From NCBI RefSeq assembly GCF_002006795.1, contig NZ_MVDN01000009.1, positions 26,089 to 62,951 on the forward strand: a stretch of DNA of 36,863 nt. Reading direction: 5' to 3'. The notes under the pieces are model-generated. The model saw nothing but the letters and a program-made list of their open reading frames with translations, was not told where the DNA came from and did not search any database. Shown piece after piece: positions 1 to 8,574 of this stretch; within the stretch, counting starts at the first letter, position 1; each line of letters begins with the position of its first letter. The DNA is from Wohlfahrtiimonas populi. Lineage in GTDB: Bacteria; Pseudomonadota; Gammaproteobacteria; Cardiobacteriales; Wohlfahrtiimonadaceae. The position numbers were made by a program, and so were the translations under genes.

Positions 1-650
1 CAGCGAATAAGATCATTCGCCAAGCTTATGCATTGGTTGGTTTATCTCTCATCCCAACAGCCATTGGCGTTTGGGTTGGTTTCTTAATGGATAACCTTTT
101 ACTTCGCGTTGCAATGAGTAGCCCAATTGCATACTTCATCGGCGTAATGGTTGTATTTTATGGCTTGATCTTCATGATCGAGAAAAACCGTCGTAACAGT
201 ATTGGCCTTGTATTGATGTTTGTATTTACATTCGGCATGGGCTTAATGCTACAACCATTATTAGCAATGGTTGGCAACATGAGCAACGGCATGAACTTAA
301 TCAGCACAGCTGTATTTGGTACGGCTGCTATCTTTGTAGGCTTAGCATTAGTTGGTAACAACACAAGCAAAGATTACTCTTTCTTAGGTCGCTATATTGG
401 CATCCTATTCTTTGTATTGATGGCAACGATCATCTTGAACTACTTTTTCTTGAAAATGCCAATGATCTCATTAGTTGTATCATTTGCTGTGATTGGTTTT
501 TCATCAATGATCATTGTTTACCGCATCAATATGGCTGCTCGTGGCGGTGAAGATAGCTACATTTCATTAGCATTAGATATCTATATCTCTTTATACAATA
601 TCTTCACAAGCTTATTGAGAATCTTAGCAATCTTTGGTGGTGATGATTAA
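1..650 (+). CDS. BI-1 family (YccA/YbhL-like) inner membrane protein, 5' partial
   Basis: This is the C-terminal part of a multi-pass membrane protein of the Bax inhibitor-1 (UPF0005) family; the reading frame is open to the left window edge, so the true start lies outside. The first visible residues, ANKIIRQAYALVGLSL, match the typical entry into the first membrane helix of this family, so only a short N-terminal tail is missing. About seven hydrophobic segments follow. The TTG at 33 is an internal Leu codon, not a start. The family includes E. coli YccA, which modulates FtsH, and YbhL; the exact role here is inferred from family only. The gene ends at a hairpin terminator shared with the convergent NadE-like gene. 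Confidence 0.85.
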   Translation, partial: ANKIIRQAYALVGLSLIPTAIGVWVGFLMDNLLLRVAMSSPIAYFIGVMVVFYGLIFMIEKNRRNSIGLVLMFVFTFGMGLMLQPLLAMVGNMSNGMNLISTAVFGTAAIFVGLALVGNNTSKDYSFLGRYIGILFFVLMATIILNYFFLKMPMISLVVSFAVIGFSSMIIVYRINMAARGGEDSYISLALDIYISLYNIFTSLLRILAIFGGDD

Positions 651-676
651 TCGTCATTCATCCTGATACAATCATC

Positions 677-705
677 AAAAAGCCAGCTGAATTGCTGGCT
701 TTTTT
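677..705. terminator. Bidirectional intrinsic terminator
   Basis: The arms AGCCAGC (681-687) and GCTGGCT (694-700) enclose a 6-nt loop and are flanked by A and T runs on both sides. It lies between two convergent genes (BI-1 family and NadE-like) and can serve both. Confidence 0.85.
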
Positions 706-717
706 ATTTGATCAAGA

Positions 718-2334
718 TTATAAACTTGTGATATCAATTTGATCCCAATCCACAATGGATGGAAATAACCAATCATTTTGGAACGATCGATTAGATAACT
801 TAGGACTAAAGCCTGATTTGATTCTGTACCATTCCTCTTGATGCAAACGACGAATGACAGAGATAATGAGATCATTATCATACTCTTCATTCAATATCTG
901 CTTCACTGAGCGATTCTTCTCAATGTACAGCGTTAAAATTTCATCAATGTCAGAAACTTTAGTGGCTCTACCGCCATAAATAAAATTCTTCTTAATCGTT
1001 TTCGTGGCAGAAGCTTCCAATAATTCATTCGGAAAAATATCAGTTTGATTGGATATGTTAATGTAATTCGCCAATTGCACTAAACTCGTGTGATAAATAT
1101 CCATCAATGGCATAAATTCAGTCAATGCAAAACTAGAAATATTATCCTTAATGCCTAAAGCCACTTGCGTTTTATCAATACAACCCAATGGCCATGCACC
1201 TAATAACTCAGCCACAGATATAAAAATGGATGATTTAAAACGATCTTGAGTATCTTTCTTCCATTTTTCATCCACCAAATGTTCTGCTTGACTAATGAAA
1301 CCATGAATCAGCTCATTCTCCAATTGCCAGCTGAATAATTTAATACCTAAATCATCCATATATGATTGAATGCCTGCTTTAAGTTTGGGAGAATCAAAGC
1401 GTGATTGAATGTACAAACCTGAAACTCGGTTTTTCCCCAAAGCTTTCATGGCAATGAATAAAGCCACTTGAGAATTCAAACTGCCATCCATCAAAACCAA
1501 TGCTTTATTTTGTGGTGTTTTACGGATGAATTCTTGAATCACAAACTTAACCGCCCAATATAACTCTTTAACATAATGGGTCGATTTACAATAAACAGGA
1601 TGCTCTTTATCTTTCAGCTGATTCATAGATGTGACTGCTGAATCTTCTTCAAAGTGCCTCAATAGCAATAATGTTTGCCCTTCTTCATTGGTAATAGACG
1701 AACAACCTTCCAGTAACAAACTGTTAGAAATTCCCACATTATTCACATAAATGATTGGTGCTTGCTTTTCTCGTGCTAAAGAGTGAATGAATTGCTCACG
1801 TTCAATACTTAACTCACGTGACCAAGGAAAAGCCGCACAGCAGCATAGGAGATCACAATCAGGCACAGCAGTATCAGAAAATAATTCCTCCGAAACCACA
1901 ATCCCAATTTTAAGACCTTTAAATTCAAATACAGTGGATTGCGTGCCTGCTTTAAAGTAGCGATGCTCTGCGTATAATTCAACATTAGGAATCACTGTTT
2001 TTCGATGATTACCAATAATTCTACCATCCTTCATGATGGCAATACTGCTATAAAGCACTTCATCCACTTGTTCAGGATAACCCACTAAAACGATGGATCT
2101 TGCGCCTGCATGGCTTGCAATTTCTACGATCGCTTTTTGGCAAGATGCGAGAAACTGGTCTTTTAAAAAGAAATCATCTGCCCCATAACCAGATACACAC
2201 AACTCTGGAAATACGATTAATTCAGCGCCATTTTTTTGCGCCTTATGAATAGTTTCTATAATTCTTTTTGTATTTAACTGAACATCACCACCAGTGCTAC
2301 TAACCTGCTCCAATGCAATCTGTAGGTTATACAT
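718..2334 (-). CDS. NadE-like protein with degenerate glutaminase and synthetase active sites
   Basis: A 538-residue protein with the full architecture of glutamine-dependent NAD+ synthetase: a nitrilase-fold amidase domain (about 1-245) followed by an ATP-pyrophosphatase synthetase domain (about 255-538), including the family's C-terminal PKLSNRSF segment. Key residues are altered. In the amidase, Glu44 (FPEL) and Lys112 (HRKTVIPN) remain, but the nucleophile motif, normally ICED, reads VSEE, putting Ser148 in place of cysteine. In the synthetase, the P-loop SGGxDS is DGSLNS at 283-288, the TGNKSE motif is CIDKTQ (385-390), and YGD is IKD. The ORF is intact and normal in length, so it does not look like a fresh pseudogene. 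I infer a pseudoenzyme or a protein with a new role; a real NadE should exist elsewhere. It diverges from recN. Confidence 0.8.
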   Translation of the reverse strand: MYNLQIALEQVSSTGGDVQLNTKRIIETIHKAQKNGAELIVFPELCVSGYGADDFFLKDQFLASCQKAIVEIASHAGARSIVLVGYPEQVDEVLYSSIAIMKDGRIIGNHRKTVIPNVELYAEHRYFKAGTQSTVFEFKGLKIGIVVSEELFSDTAVPDCDLLCCCAAFPWSRELSIEREQFIHSLAREKQAPIIYVNNVGISNSLLLEGCSSITNEEGQTLLLLRHFEEDSAVTSMNQLKDKEHPVYCKSTHYVKELYWAVKFVIQEFIRKTPQNKALVLMDGSLNSQVALFIAMKALGKNRVSGLYIQSRFDSPKLKAGIQSYMDDLGIKLFSWQLENELIHGFISQAEHLVDEKWKKDTQDRFKSSIFISVAELLGAWPLGCIDKTQVALGIKDNISSFALTEFMPLMDIYHTSLVQLANYINISNQTDIFPNELLEASATKTIKKNFIYGGRATKVSDIDEILTLYIEKNRSVKQILNEEYDNDLIISVIRRLHQEEWYRIKSGFSPKLSNRSFQNDWLFPSIVDWDQIDITSL

Positions 2335-2475
2335 GTGTTCAAGCTCCTTATTTTAGGCTATGTGATTTTTATCTTAGCATCGTTAAGTCCTAGATTCTGT
2401 ATTAATTATTATCCAATTTATATGATTATTGGTTACAATAAGCGCGTTTGACTGATCAACCAAAGGTATTTTTAC

Positions 2476-4140
2476 ATGCTTGTTGAATTAACCATAGAAA
2501 ACTTAGCGATTATTGAAAATTTATCACTAGAATTTGATCGAGGTCTATCTGTCATCAGTGGTGAAACTGGTGCAGGTAAATCCATTACAGTGGATGCTTT
2601 GAGCTATATTCTTGGCGGCAAAGTTGATCATGGTTTAATCAGTCATGATAAAAGCCAATGTAATTTAGTGGCACATTTTGATGTTTCTGATATTCCGAAA
2701 GCCAAAACTTGGTTGCAAGAACAACTCATCGAATCAGAAGATGGCGAATGCATCATTCGTCGCGTGATCAATAAAGAAGGTCGTTCAAAAAACTATATCA
2801 ATGGTCAATCCATGCCATTGTATGCATTAAAAAGCTTAGGTGAATTACTCATTGATATTCATGGGCAACACGCACATCAATCACTTGTGAAAGATGGTCA
2901 TCAACGAGAGCTACTCGATCAATATACAGAAACAGATCCTGAATTAACAGAACTACAAGGATTAGCGAGAGAAATCCGTAAACGCACGGAGCAGTTGAAT
3001 CAACTCAAAAACCAAGATGATTCCATGCGCGAACGTGTTGATTTCTTAAATTTCCAACTGCAAGAATTCAAGAATGTCGCCCCGAAACAAGGCGAATGGG
3101 AAAGCATTGTGGATCAACACAATGAAGCAAGCCATGCAGAAGAATACCAAGAAGGCATCCAAAAGTGCCTCAATTACTTGAATGATGATCGCGGTGTTTT
3201 AACTCAATTGAATCGCATTGGGCAACAGCTTTCTGCCCTTGCAAAGCTCGATGAAAAATTCAAAAGCTATGCAGATATGATCAATGAAGCAGATATTCTC
3301 TGTTCTGAAGTTGCCAATGATTTAAATCGTATGGATAGTGCTGAAGTGGATGAAAAAACATTGATGCGACTAGAATCTAGAATGCGTGAACTCAATGATT
3401 TAGCAAGAAAACATCGCGTTGAACCTGAAGAGCTATTAACTAAACAACAAGACATTGAAACTGAAATTGCTTCACAATTTTTATCCGATGAAGCCATTGA
3501 AGATTTAGAAAATGAGCTCAAAGAATATCAAGATCAATGGCAGAAAGTTGCAGATAAAATTACGAAAAAACGGGAAGCTTCTATCATCCTATTGAATGAA
3601 CAAATCACTAAAGCAATGCAAGGTTTATCCATGACTGGAGGTGCTTTTGATATTCGCCTGAATCCTGAAAAAGGCTTTGGTCCTAATGGGCAAGAGAATG
3701 TTGAATTTCATGTTCGCTCAAATCCTGGCATGCCATTTTATCCACTCGGTAAAGTTGCTTCTGGCGGTGAATTGGCACGTATTAGCTTAGCCATTTCCGT
3801 CATTCTCAGCATGAAGTCTTCCCTACCAACTTTAATTTTCGATGAAGTAGATACTGGTGTTGGTGGTGCTGTTGCAGAGATGATAGGTAAGCATTTACAA
3901 GAATTGAGCGATGGACGACAAGTGTTCTGTGTGACACATTTACCACAAGTGGCAAGCTTTGGGCATCATCACTTTGCCGTTGCTAAAGCTAAATCAGAAA
4001 ATCATACAGAAACACAAATCAAAAAATTATCACCTGAAGAACGCGTGCAGGAAATTGCGAGAATGCTAGGTGGCGTTAAACTCACTGAAGCAACCTTCAA
4101 TCATGCACGTGAAATGCTTACAGCAAGTCATTCATCATGA
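2476..4140 (+). CDS. recN: DNA repair protein RecN
   Basis: SMC-like ATPase used in recombinational repair of double-strand breaks. The 554 residues are the usual family length. Visible motifs are Walker A GETGAGKS (29-36), a coiled-coil region rich in Glu, Gln and Lys in the middle (about 150-380), the ABC signature ASGGELARISLAI (about 428-440) and Walker B LIFDEVDTG (about 452-460). The start at 2476 is the only ATG that gives the canonical N-terminus. I saw no clean LexA box in the 140-bp upstream region, although recN is SOS-controlled in E. coli. The stop codon overlaps the start of the next gene by 4 bp (ATGA), so the two are probably translationally coupled. Confidence 0.97.
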   Translation: MLVELTIENLAIIENLSLEFDRGLSVISGETGAGKSITVDALSYILGGKVDHGLISHDKSQCNLVAHFDVSDIPKAKTWLQEQLIESEDGECIIRRVINKEGRSKNYINGQSMPLYALKSLGELLIDIHGQHAHQSLVKDGHQRELLDQYTETDPELTELQGLAREIRKRTEQLNQLKNQDDSMRERVDFLNFQLQEFKNVAPKQGEWESIVDQHNEASHAEEYQEGIQKCLNYLNDDRGVLTQLNRIGQQLSALAKLDEKFKSYADMINEADILCSEVANDLNRMDSAEVDEKTLMRLESRMRELNDLARKHRVEPEELLTKQQDIETEIASQFLSDEAIEDLENELKEYQDQWQKVADKITKKREASIILLNEQITKAMQGLSMTGGAFDIRLNPEKGFGPNGQENVEFHVRSNPGMPFYPLGKVASGGELARISLAISVILSMKSSLPTLIFDEVDTGVGGAVAEMIGKHLQELSDGRQVFCVTHLPQVASFGHHHFAVAKAKSENHTETQIKKLSPEERVQEIARMLGGVKLTEATFNHAREMLTASHSS

Positions 4141-4826
4141 AAAAATTCTTAAAATGGTTCATCTATATTGTTTTATTGATCTTAATTATAGGTGGCATTG
4201 GCACAGCAATTTACTATAAAGATCGCTTGTGGCTTATTACAAAATACTTTGAACGTGGCACAGAATCACCTTCAGATTCCAAGCCACAACAAAGCATGAT
4301 TTCTCTAGAAAATAGAGCTAAAGAAGCTTATGAATATGCCAAAGCTCATGATATGGACTTGGATCACGCTGTATTGATCGATTTCTCTCGCCATTCAGGC
4401 AAGAATCGCTTTTTTGTGTGGAATTTTAAAAAGAATAAGCCCGAAATTGAAAGCCTAGTTGCTCATGGTTATGGCAATACTGGCTTTGAAAGCACTAATC
4501 AAGACATTGTTTTTAGCAATCAACCAAATAGCTATGCTTCTTCTTTAGGTAAATATAAGCTTGGTGCTCGCTCTTATAGTAAATGGGGCATCAATATTCA
4601 TTATAAAATGCATGGCTTAGAAGACACTAATAGTAATGCTTTTAATCGCTATATAGTCCTACATTCTTATAAATCTATTCCTGATGAAGAAACTTATCCA
4701 AGCTACTTGCCGATGGGCTTTAGCCAAGGCTGCCCTGTTGTGGATGATGAAACTATGCGAAAAATGGATAAGCTTCTACAGGCTAAGAAAAAACCTGTAT
4801 TGCTTTGGATTTATTATTTGGAATAA
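4137..4826 (+). CDS. Membrane-anchored murein L,D-transpeptidase-like protein (YkuD_2 type)
   Basis: A 229-residue protein with an N-terminal membrane anchor (hydrophobic about 7-27) and a periplasmic domain. The conserved blocks VAHGYGN, FSNQPNSYASSLGKY, IVLHSY and the final SQGCPVV correspond to the L,D-transpeptidase catalytic domain family in which the cysteine (Cys199 here) is the nucleophile and the upstream histidine is its partner. The likely job is cross-linking or editing of peptidoglycan; this is inferred from the family. It overlaps the recN stop by 4 bp and is therefore co-transcribed with a DNA repair gene, a pairing I cannot explain functionally. Confidence 0.8.
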   Translation: MKKFLKWFIYIVLLILIIGGIGTAIYYKDRLWLITKYFERGTESPSDSKPQQSMISLENRAKEAYEYAKAHDMDLDHAVLIDFSRHSGKNRFFVWNFKKNKPEIESLVAHGYGNTGFESTNQDIVFSNQPNSYASSLGKYKLGARSYSKWGINIHYKMHGLEDTNSNAFNRYIVLHSYKSIPDEETYPSYLPMGFSQGCPVVDDETMRKMDKLLQAKKKPVLLWIYYLE

Positions 4827-4829
4827 AAC

Positions 4830-5015
4830 TTAAAGCAACTGCACAACAATAATTGCAATGGGTGGAATTGCCATAATGATTGCTGGGAAAATCATACCTT
4901 TTTTGTATGAGCTACCGCGCTCAACTGAATATTTCCCACCTTGCTTCACAGCAGTAACAGCTAAAAAACCATACACAATCGCAGCAATTGCGCCAATGAC
5001 ATAATACAACCACAT
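4830..5015 (-). CDS. Small two-helix membrane protein, unknown function
   Basis: A 61-residue protein beginning MWLYYVIGAIAAIVYG, with two hydrophobic helices (about 3-20 and 42-60) separated by a basic, Ser/Tyr-rich loop. I chose the ATG at 5015 because AAGGAG lies 8 bases upstream; the longer reading frame to 5063 would run back through a terminator hairpin. It is convergent with the L,D-transpeptidase gene and lies downstream of guaA on the same strand, separated only by guaA's terminator. I do not recognise the family. Confidence 0.6.
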   Translation of the reverse strand: MWLYYVIGAIAAIVYGFLAVTAVKQGGKYSVERGSSYKKGMIFPAIIMAIPPIAIIVVQLL

Positions 5016-5031
5016 AACAACTCTCCTTAAT

Positions 5032-5070
5032 AAAAAAACCATTGGCAAGCATCCACAAACCAATGGTTTT
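5032..5070 (-). terminator. Intrinsic terminator after guaA, abutting the next ribosome-binding site
   Basis: On the minus strand, AAAACCATTGG pairs with CCAATGGTTTT, followed by a run of seven T. The T run continues directly into the AAGGAG of the small membrane protein gene, so that gene has no space for its own conventional promoter. Confidence 0.85.
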
Positions 5071-5101
5071 ACTGTTACTTATGAGCCATCAGCTCATGAA
5101 T

Positions 5102-6631
5102 TTATTCCCACTCAACTGTTGCTGGTGGCTTGCTCGTAATATCATAAACAATACGGTTAACATGTTTTACTTCATTCACCAAACGCACTGAGATCTTCTG
5201 CAAAATATCCCATGGAATGCGAGCAAAATCAGCTGTCATACCGTCTACAGAAGTGATCGCACGAATTGCTAATGTGTAATCGTAAGTACGAGTATCACCC
5301 ATTACGCCAACACTTTTCAACCCTGTTAATACTGTGAAATACTGCCAAATATCACGATCCAAACCTGCTTTCGCAATCTCTTCACGTAGAATCAAATCAC
5401 TATCACGTACGATTTCTAATTTCTCTTCTGTGATGTCACCCAAAATACGGATTGCTAAACCTGGACCTGGGAATGGTTGGCGCCATACTAAATGTGCAGG
5501 CATACCTAATTCTTCACCCAATAAACGTACTTCATCTTTAAATAAAGTATTCACAGGCTCGATTAATTTGAATTTCATATCTTCAGGCAAACCACCCACA
5601 TTGTGGTGAGATTTGATTGTTTGTGCTGTTGCAGTACCAGATTCAATGATATCTGTATACAAAGTGCCTTGTGCTAAGAAATCGATATCTTTTAATTTTT
5701 CTGATTCTTCATCAAATAGATAAATGAATTCATTACCAATGATTTTACGCTTTTGCTCAGGATCAGAAACACCTGCCAATTTCGTCAAGAAACGTTCTTT
5801 TGCATCTACTTTAATGATGTTTAAGCCAAATTTACCGCTTAAATTATTCATCACTTCTTCTGCTTCATTTTTACGAAGCATACCGTGATCCACGAATACA
5901 CATGTTAATTGCGAGCCAATTGCTTTTTGCAACAATACGCCCACAACGCTTGAATCCACACCGCCAGATAATGCTAGCAATACTTTTTTATCACCCACTT
6001 GCTCGCGGATTGCTTTCACTTGTTGGTCAATGAAGTTTTCCATTTTCCAATCACCAGCGCATTGGCATACATTCAATGTGAAGTTCTTCAATAAGTCGAA
6101 ACCTCTTTCAGAATGTTGTACTTCTGGATGGAACTGAACGCCAAACCATTTTTTATCTTTATTTTCCATCGCAGCAATTGGGCAATCGCTACTTGTTGCG
6201 ATCACTTCAAAACCTGCTGGAATTTCTGTTACTAAATCGCCGTGGCTCATCCAAACAGTGTGTTCTTCAGGCAAGCCTTGTAATAACAATACATCTTTAA
6301 CTGTATGTTTCAATACTGCTTTACCATATTCACTATGATCAGCTTTAGAAACTTTACCACCTAAAGAGTGAGACATTAACTGCATACCATAGCAAATACC
6401 TAATACAGGAATACCTAAATTGAAAATTTCCATATCAATTTTGAAAGCATTGTCTGCATAAACACTATTTGGGCCACCAGATAAAATTATGCCTTTAGGT
6501 GCTAATTTTTGAATTTCTGCTGCAGTCGTTGTATGAGGAATCAATTCGGAAAAAACACCAATTTCACGAATGCGACGCGCGATCAACTGATTGTATTGGC
6601 TACCAAAATCTAAAACGACTATATTTTCCAT
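5102..6631 (-). CDS. guaA: GMP synthase (glutamine-hydrolysing)
   Basis: Converts XMP to GMP with glutamine and ATP, the last step of guanine nucleotide synthesis. The 509-residue protein has the class I glutamine amidotransferase domain (Cys80 in GICYGMQ, His168 and Glu170 in FHPE), the ATP-pyrophosphatase P-loop LSGGVDSS (221-228) and the C-terminal dimerisation domain ending PPATVEWE. A perfect TATAAT (minus strand, 6675-6680) lies about 44 bp upstream of the start; its -35 region is poor. An AAGGAA Shine-Dalgarno precedes the ATG at 6631. guaB is not adjacent. Confidence 0.98.
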   Translation of the reverse strand: MENIVVLDFGSQYNQLIARRIREIGVFSELIPHTTTAAEIQKLAPKGIILSGGPNSVYADNAFKIDMEIFNLGIPVLGICYGMQLMSHSLGGKVSKADHSEYGKAVLKHTVKDVLLLQGLPEEHTVWMSHGDLVTEIPAGFEVIATSSDCPIAAMENKDKKWFGVQFHPEVQHSERGFDLLKNFTLNVCQCAGDWKMENFIDQQVKAIREQVGDKKVLLALSGGVDSSVVGVLLQKAIGSQLTCVFVDHGMLRKNEAEEVMNNLSGKFGLNIIKVDAKERFLTKLAGVSDPEQKRKIIGNEFIYLFDEESEKLKDIDFLAQGTLYTDIIESGTATAQTIKSHHNVGGLPEDMKFKLIEPVNTLFKDEVRLLGEELGMPAHLVWRQPFPGPGLAIRILGDITEEKLEIVRDSDLILREEIAKAGLDRDIWQYFTVLTGLKSVGVMGDTRTYDYTLAIRAITSVDGMTADFARIPWDILQKISVRLVNEVKHVNRIVYDITSKPPATVEWE

Positions 6632-6832
6632 CGTATTTCCTTATATATCTCTTCTATGTAACTGCAAAGCGGACATTATATTACAAAATGCGTATATCTT
6701 ATAGATATTTTGACTAAAATCCTGCGTAATCACTAATAACATTTAATTCATATATGTTTTATTTCATCTATACATATCGAGATATAATTTTGCTATAGTG
6801 AAGATCGCTCACATCATCTTTTGGAGATTTCT

Positions 6833-8008
6833 ATGAATCACAATAAAAACAATGGCTTTTCAACAGAAACACAACTCTCACAATTGGGTCGCGATCCTTC
6901 TAAACAGATGGGTTTTGTGAATGGTCCTGTTTATCGTGGTTCCACAGTAGTTTATCCAACATTGGATGATTTAGATCATCGCCGCTCTACTTTTACTTAC
7001 GGCACAGCTGGCACACCAACCATTCGTGATTTAGAAACAGCCTGGACAACATTAACAGGTGGTGCTGGCACAGTATTATCACCATCAGGTTTAGGCTCAG
7101 TCGCATTAGCTTTATTAACCACATTAAAAGCAGGCGATCATTTATTGATGCCTGATTCAGTCTATTCACCAAGTCGTACATTCTGCGATCAATTCTTAAA
7201 GAGAATGAATGTGGAAACCACATACTATGATCCTATGATTGGTGAAAACATCCGCTCATTAATTAAAAACAATACAACAGTATTATTCTTAGAATCTCCT
7301 GGTTCTCAAACCTTCGAAGTGCAAGACATTCCTGCATTAACCAAAATTGCGAAAGAACATAACATTGCAACGATCATTGATAACACTTGGGCAACGCCAT
7401 TATTCTTCGATGCACATAAACATGGCTGTGATCTCTCTATTGAAGCAGGCACAAAATATTTAGGCGGGCATTCTGACTTATTGCTTGGCATGATTTCAGC
7501 GAATGAAAAATGGTGGAAACCATTGCGGGCTACTTATGATCTGTTTGCCATGTTACCAGGCGCTGAAGATTGCTTCTTGGCACTTCGTGGCTTACGCACA
7601 TTACACATTCGTTTAAAAGAAGCTGAACAACGCGCATTGGGTATTGCTAAATGGCTTCAAACCCAGCCAGAAGTTGCCAAAGTATTGCACCCTGCTCTGC
7701 CTGATTGCTCTGGCCATGAAATTTGGAAACGTGATTTCACAGGTAGCTCAGGCTTATTCTCCATTATTCTCAAACCAGAAATTGAACGCTCTAAATTAGC
7801 CAATATGTTAGATCACATGCAACTATTCTCTATGGGCTTTTCATGGGGTGGATTTGAAAGTTTAATCACACCATTTGATTGTCGAAGCTATCGTACAGCA
7901 ACTGTTTGGAATCCAAATGGCTTAGCACTTCGCCTACAAATTGGCTTAGAAGGTGTAGAAGATCTGAAAGCTGATTTACGTGCAGGCTTTGATCGCTTAC
8001 ATCAATAA
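6833..8008 (+). CDS. metC: Cystathionine beta-lyase
   Basis: PLP enzyme that cleaves cystathionine to homocysteine, pyruvate and ammonia in methionine synthesis. The 391-residue protein has the Cys/Met-metabolism PLP fold, with the Schiff-base lysine in EAGTKYLGGHSD (Lys208), VVYPTLDDL near the N-terminus and SWGGFESL near the C-terminus, as in E. coli MetC. I chose ATG 6833 because TTGGAGA is its ribosome-binding site; an upstream in-frame TTG at 6821 lies inside that site and cannot be the start. It is divergent from guaA. No MetJ box was recognised. Confidence 0.93.
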   Translation: MNHNKNNGFSTETQLSQLGRDPSKQMGFVNGPVYRGSTVVYPTLDDLDHRRSTFTYGTAGTPTIRDLETAWTTLTGGAGTVLSPSGLGSVALALLTTLKAGDHLLMPDSVYSPSRTFCDQFLKRMNVETTYYDPMIGENIRSLIKNNTTVLFLESPGSQTFEVQDIPALTKIAKEHNIATIIDNTWATPLFFDAHKHGCDLSIEAGTKYLGGHSDLLLGMISANEKWWKPLRATYDLFAMLPGAEDCFLALRGLRTLHIRLKEAEQRALGIAKWLQTQPEVAKVLHPALPDCSGHEIWKRDFTGSSGLFSIILKPEIERSKLANMLDHMQLFSMGFSWGGFESLITPFDCRSYRTATVWNPNGLALRLQIGLEGVEDLKADLRAGFDRLHQ

Positions 8009-8011
8009 AAT

Positions 8012-8040
8012 TTGACCTAACCTAATCTTTTATTTATATT
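8012..8040 (+). promoter_or_regulatory. Sigma-70 type promoter of the gdx riboswitch transcript
   Basis: TTGACC (8012-8017) and TATATT (8035-8040) are separated by exactly 17 bp. The predicted transcription start (about 8046-8047) coincides with the first base of the riboswitch P1 stem, which supports both calls. Confidence 0.75.
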
Positions 8041-8045
8041 ATTCG

Positions 8046-8099
8046 GCAGATGGGACGACCCATCTGCTATCTTAAAGCTTTTCAACTGGGACGACCTAG
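8046..8099 (+). ncRNA. Guanidine-II riboswitch (mini-ykkC)
   Basis: Two hairpins, each capped by the tetraloop ACGA, the diagnostic feature of mini-ykkC RNA. P1 pairs GCAGATGGG (8046-8054) with CCCATCTGC (8059-8067). P2 pairs CTGGG (8086-8090) with CCTAG (8095-8099), including one G-U pair. The linker is 18 nt. The gdx Shine-Dalgarno (AAGGAAAA, 8109-8116) lies 10 nt after P2, fitting translational control: guanidinium binding joins the two loops and exposes the ribosome site. The ligand is inferred from the motif class and from the exporter gene that follows. Confidence 0.92.
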
Positions 8100-8121
8100 A
8101 TTCAACATAAGGAAAATTGTT

Positions 8122-8439
8122 ATGTTTGCATGGGTTGCTCTTTTAGTTGCAGGTTTATTTGAAGTTGTTTGGGCTTACACAATGAAGCTCTCTAATGGTT
8201 TCACTTCTCTCTATTATTCTTCCATCACTATCGTTGCTATGATCGTCAGTTTTGGCTTATTGGCATTTGCGATGAAATCATTACCGCTCGGCACTGCTTA
8301 TATGATTTGGACTGGCATTGGTGCAATCGGCGCATTTGTGGTGGGCATCATTACATTAGGTGAGCCAATGACTTTCTTAAGAATTTTGGCTGCAACACTT
8401 ATTTTCAGCGGATTAATCTTAATGAAAATGGCATCTTAA
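8122..8439 (+). CDS. gdx: Guanidinium exporter Gdx (SugE), SMR family
   Basis: A 105-residue four-helix small multidrug resistance protein that exchanges guanidinium for protons at the inner membrane as a dual-topology dimer. The signature near the start, GLFEVVWAYTMK, carries the essential glutamate (Glu14) and the tryptophan typical of the Gdx rather than the EmrE branch. I set the start at ATG 8122, downstream of AAGGAAAA; the longest ORF begins at 8050 but would translate through the guanidine-II riboswitch. Expression should be induced by guanidine. Confidence 0.92.
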   Translation: MFAWVALLVAGLFEVVWAYTMKLSNGFTSLYYSSITIVAMIVSFGLLAFAMKSLPLGTAYMIWTGIGAIGAFVVGIITLGEPMTFLRILAATLIFSGLILMKMAS

Positions 8440-8463
8440 TTTTTATTAAGACCTATCAACTTC

Positions 8464-8510
8464 AAGCCTCATGCGAATATTCTAGAGAATTCCATGAGGC
8501 TTTTCTTTTT
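8464..8510 (+). terminator. Intrinsic terminator after gdx
   Basis: AAGCCTCATG (8464-8473) pairs with CATGAGGCTT (8493-8502), followed by a T-rich tract. The loop can form a further small AT hairpin. Confidence 0.8.
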
Positions 8511-8574
8511 CTGAAGTAATTTGAATTAAATATTATCATCCATAAACATACAACAAAGATAATCTTGGAGCCTT

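Noticed and set aside
2335-2475. Possible LexA (SOS) box upstream of recN
   Set aside because: A CTGT half-site is present near 2397 but no matching ACAG half at the right spacing, so it is not supported.
8050-8121. N-terminal extension of the gdx ORF
   Set aside because: It covers the guanidine-II riboswitch hairpins; the SMR homology begins at the ATG at 8122 with its own Shine-Dalgarno.
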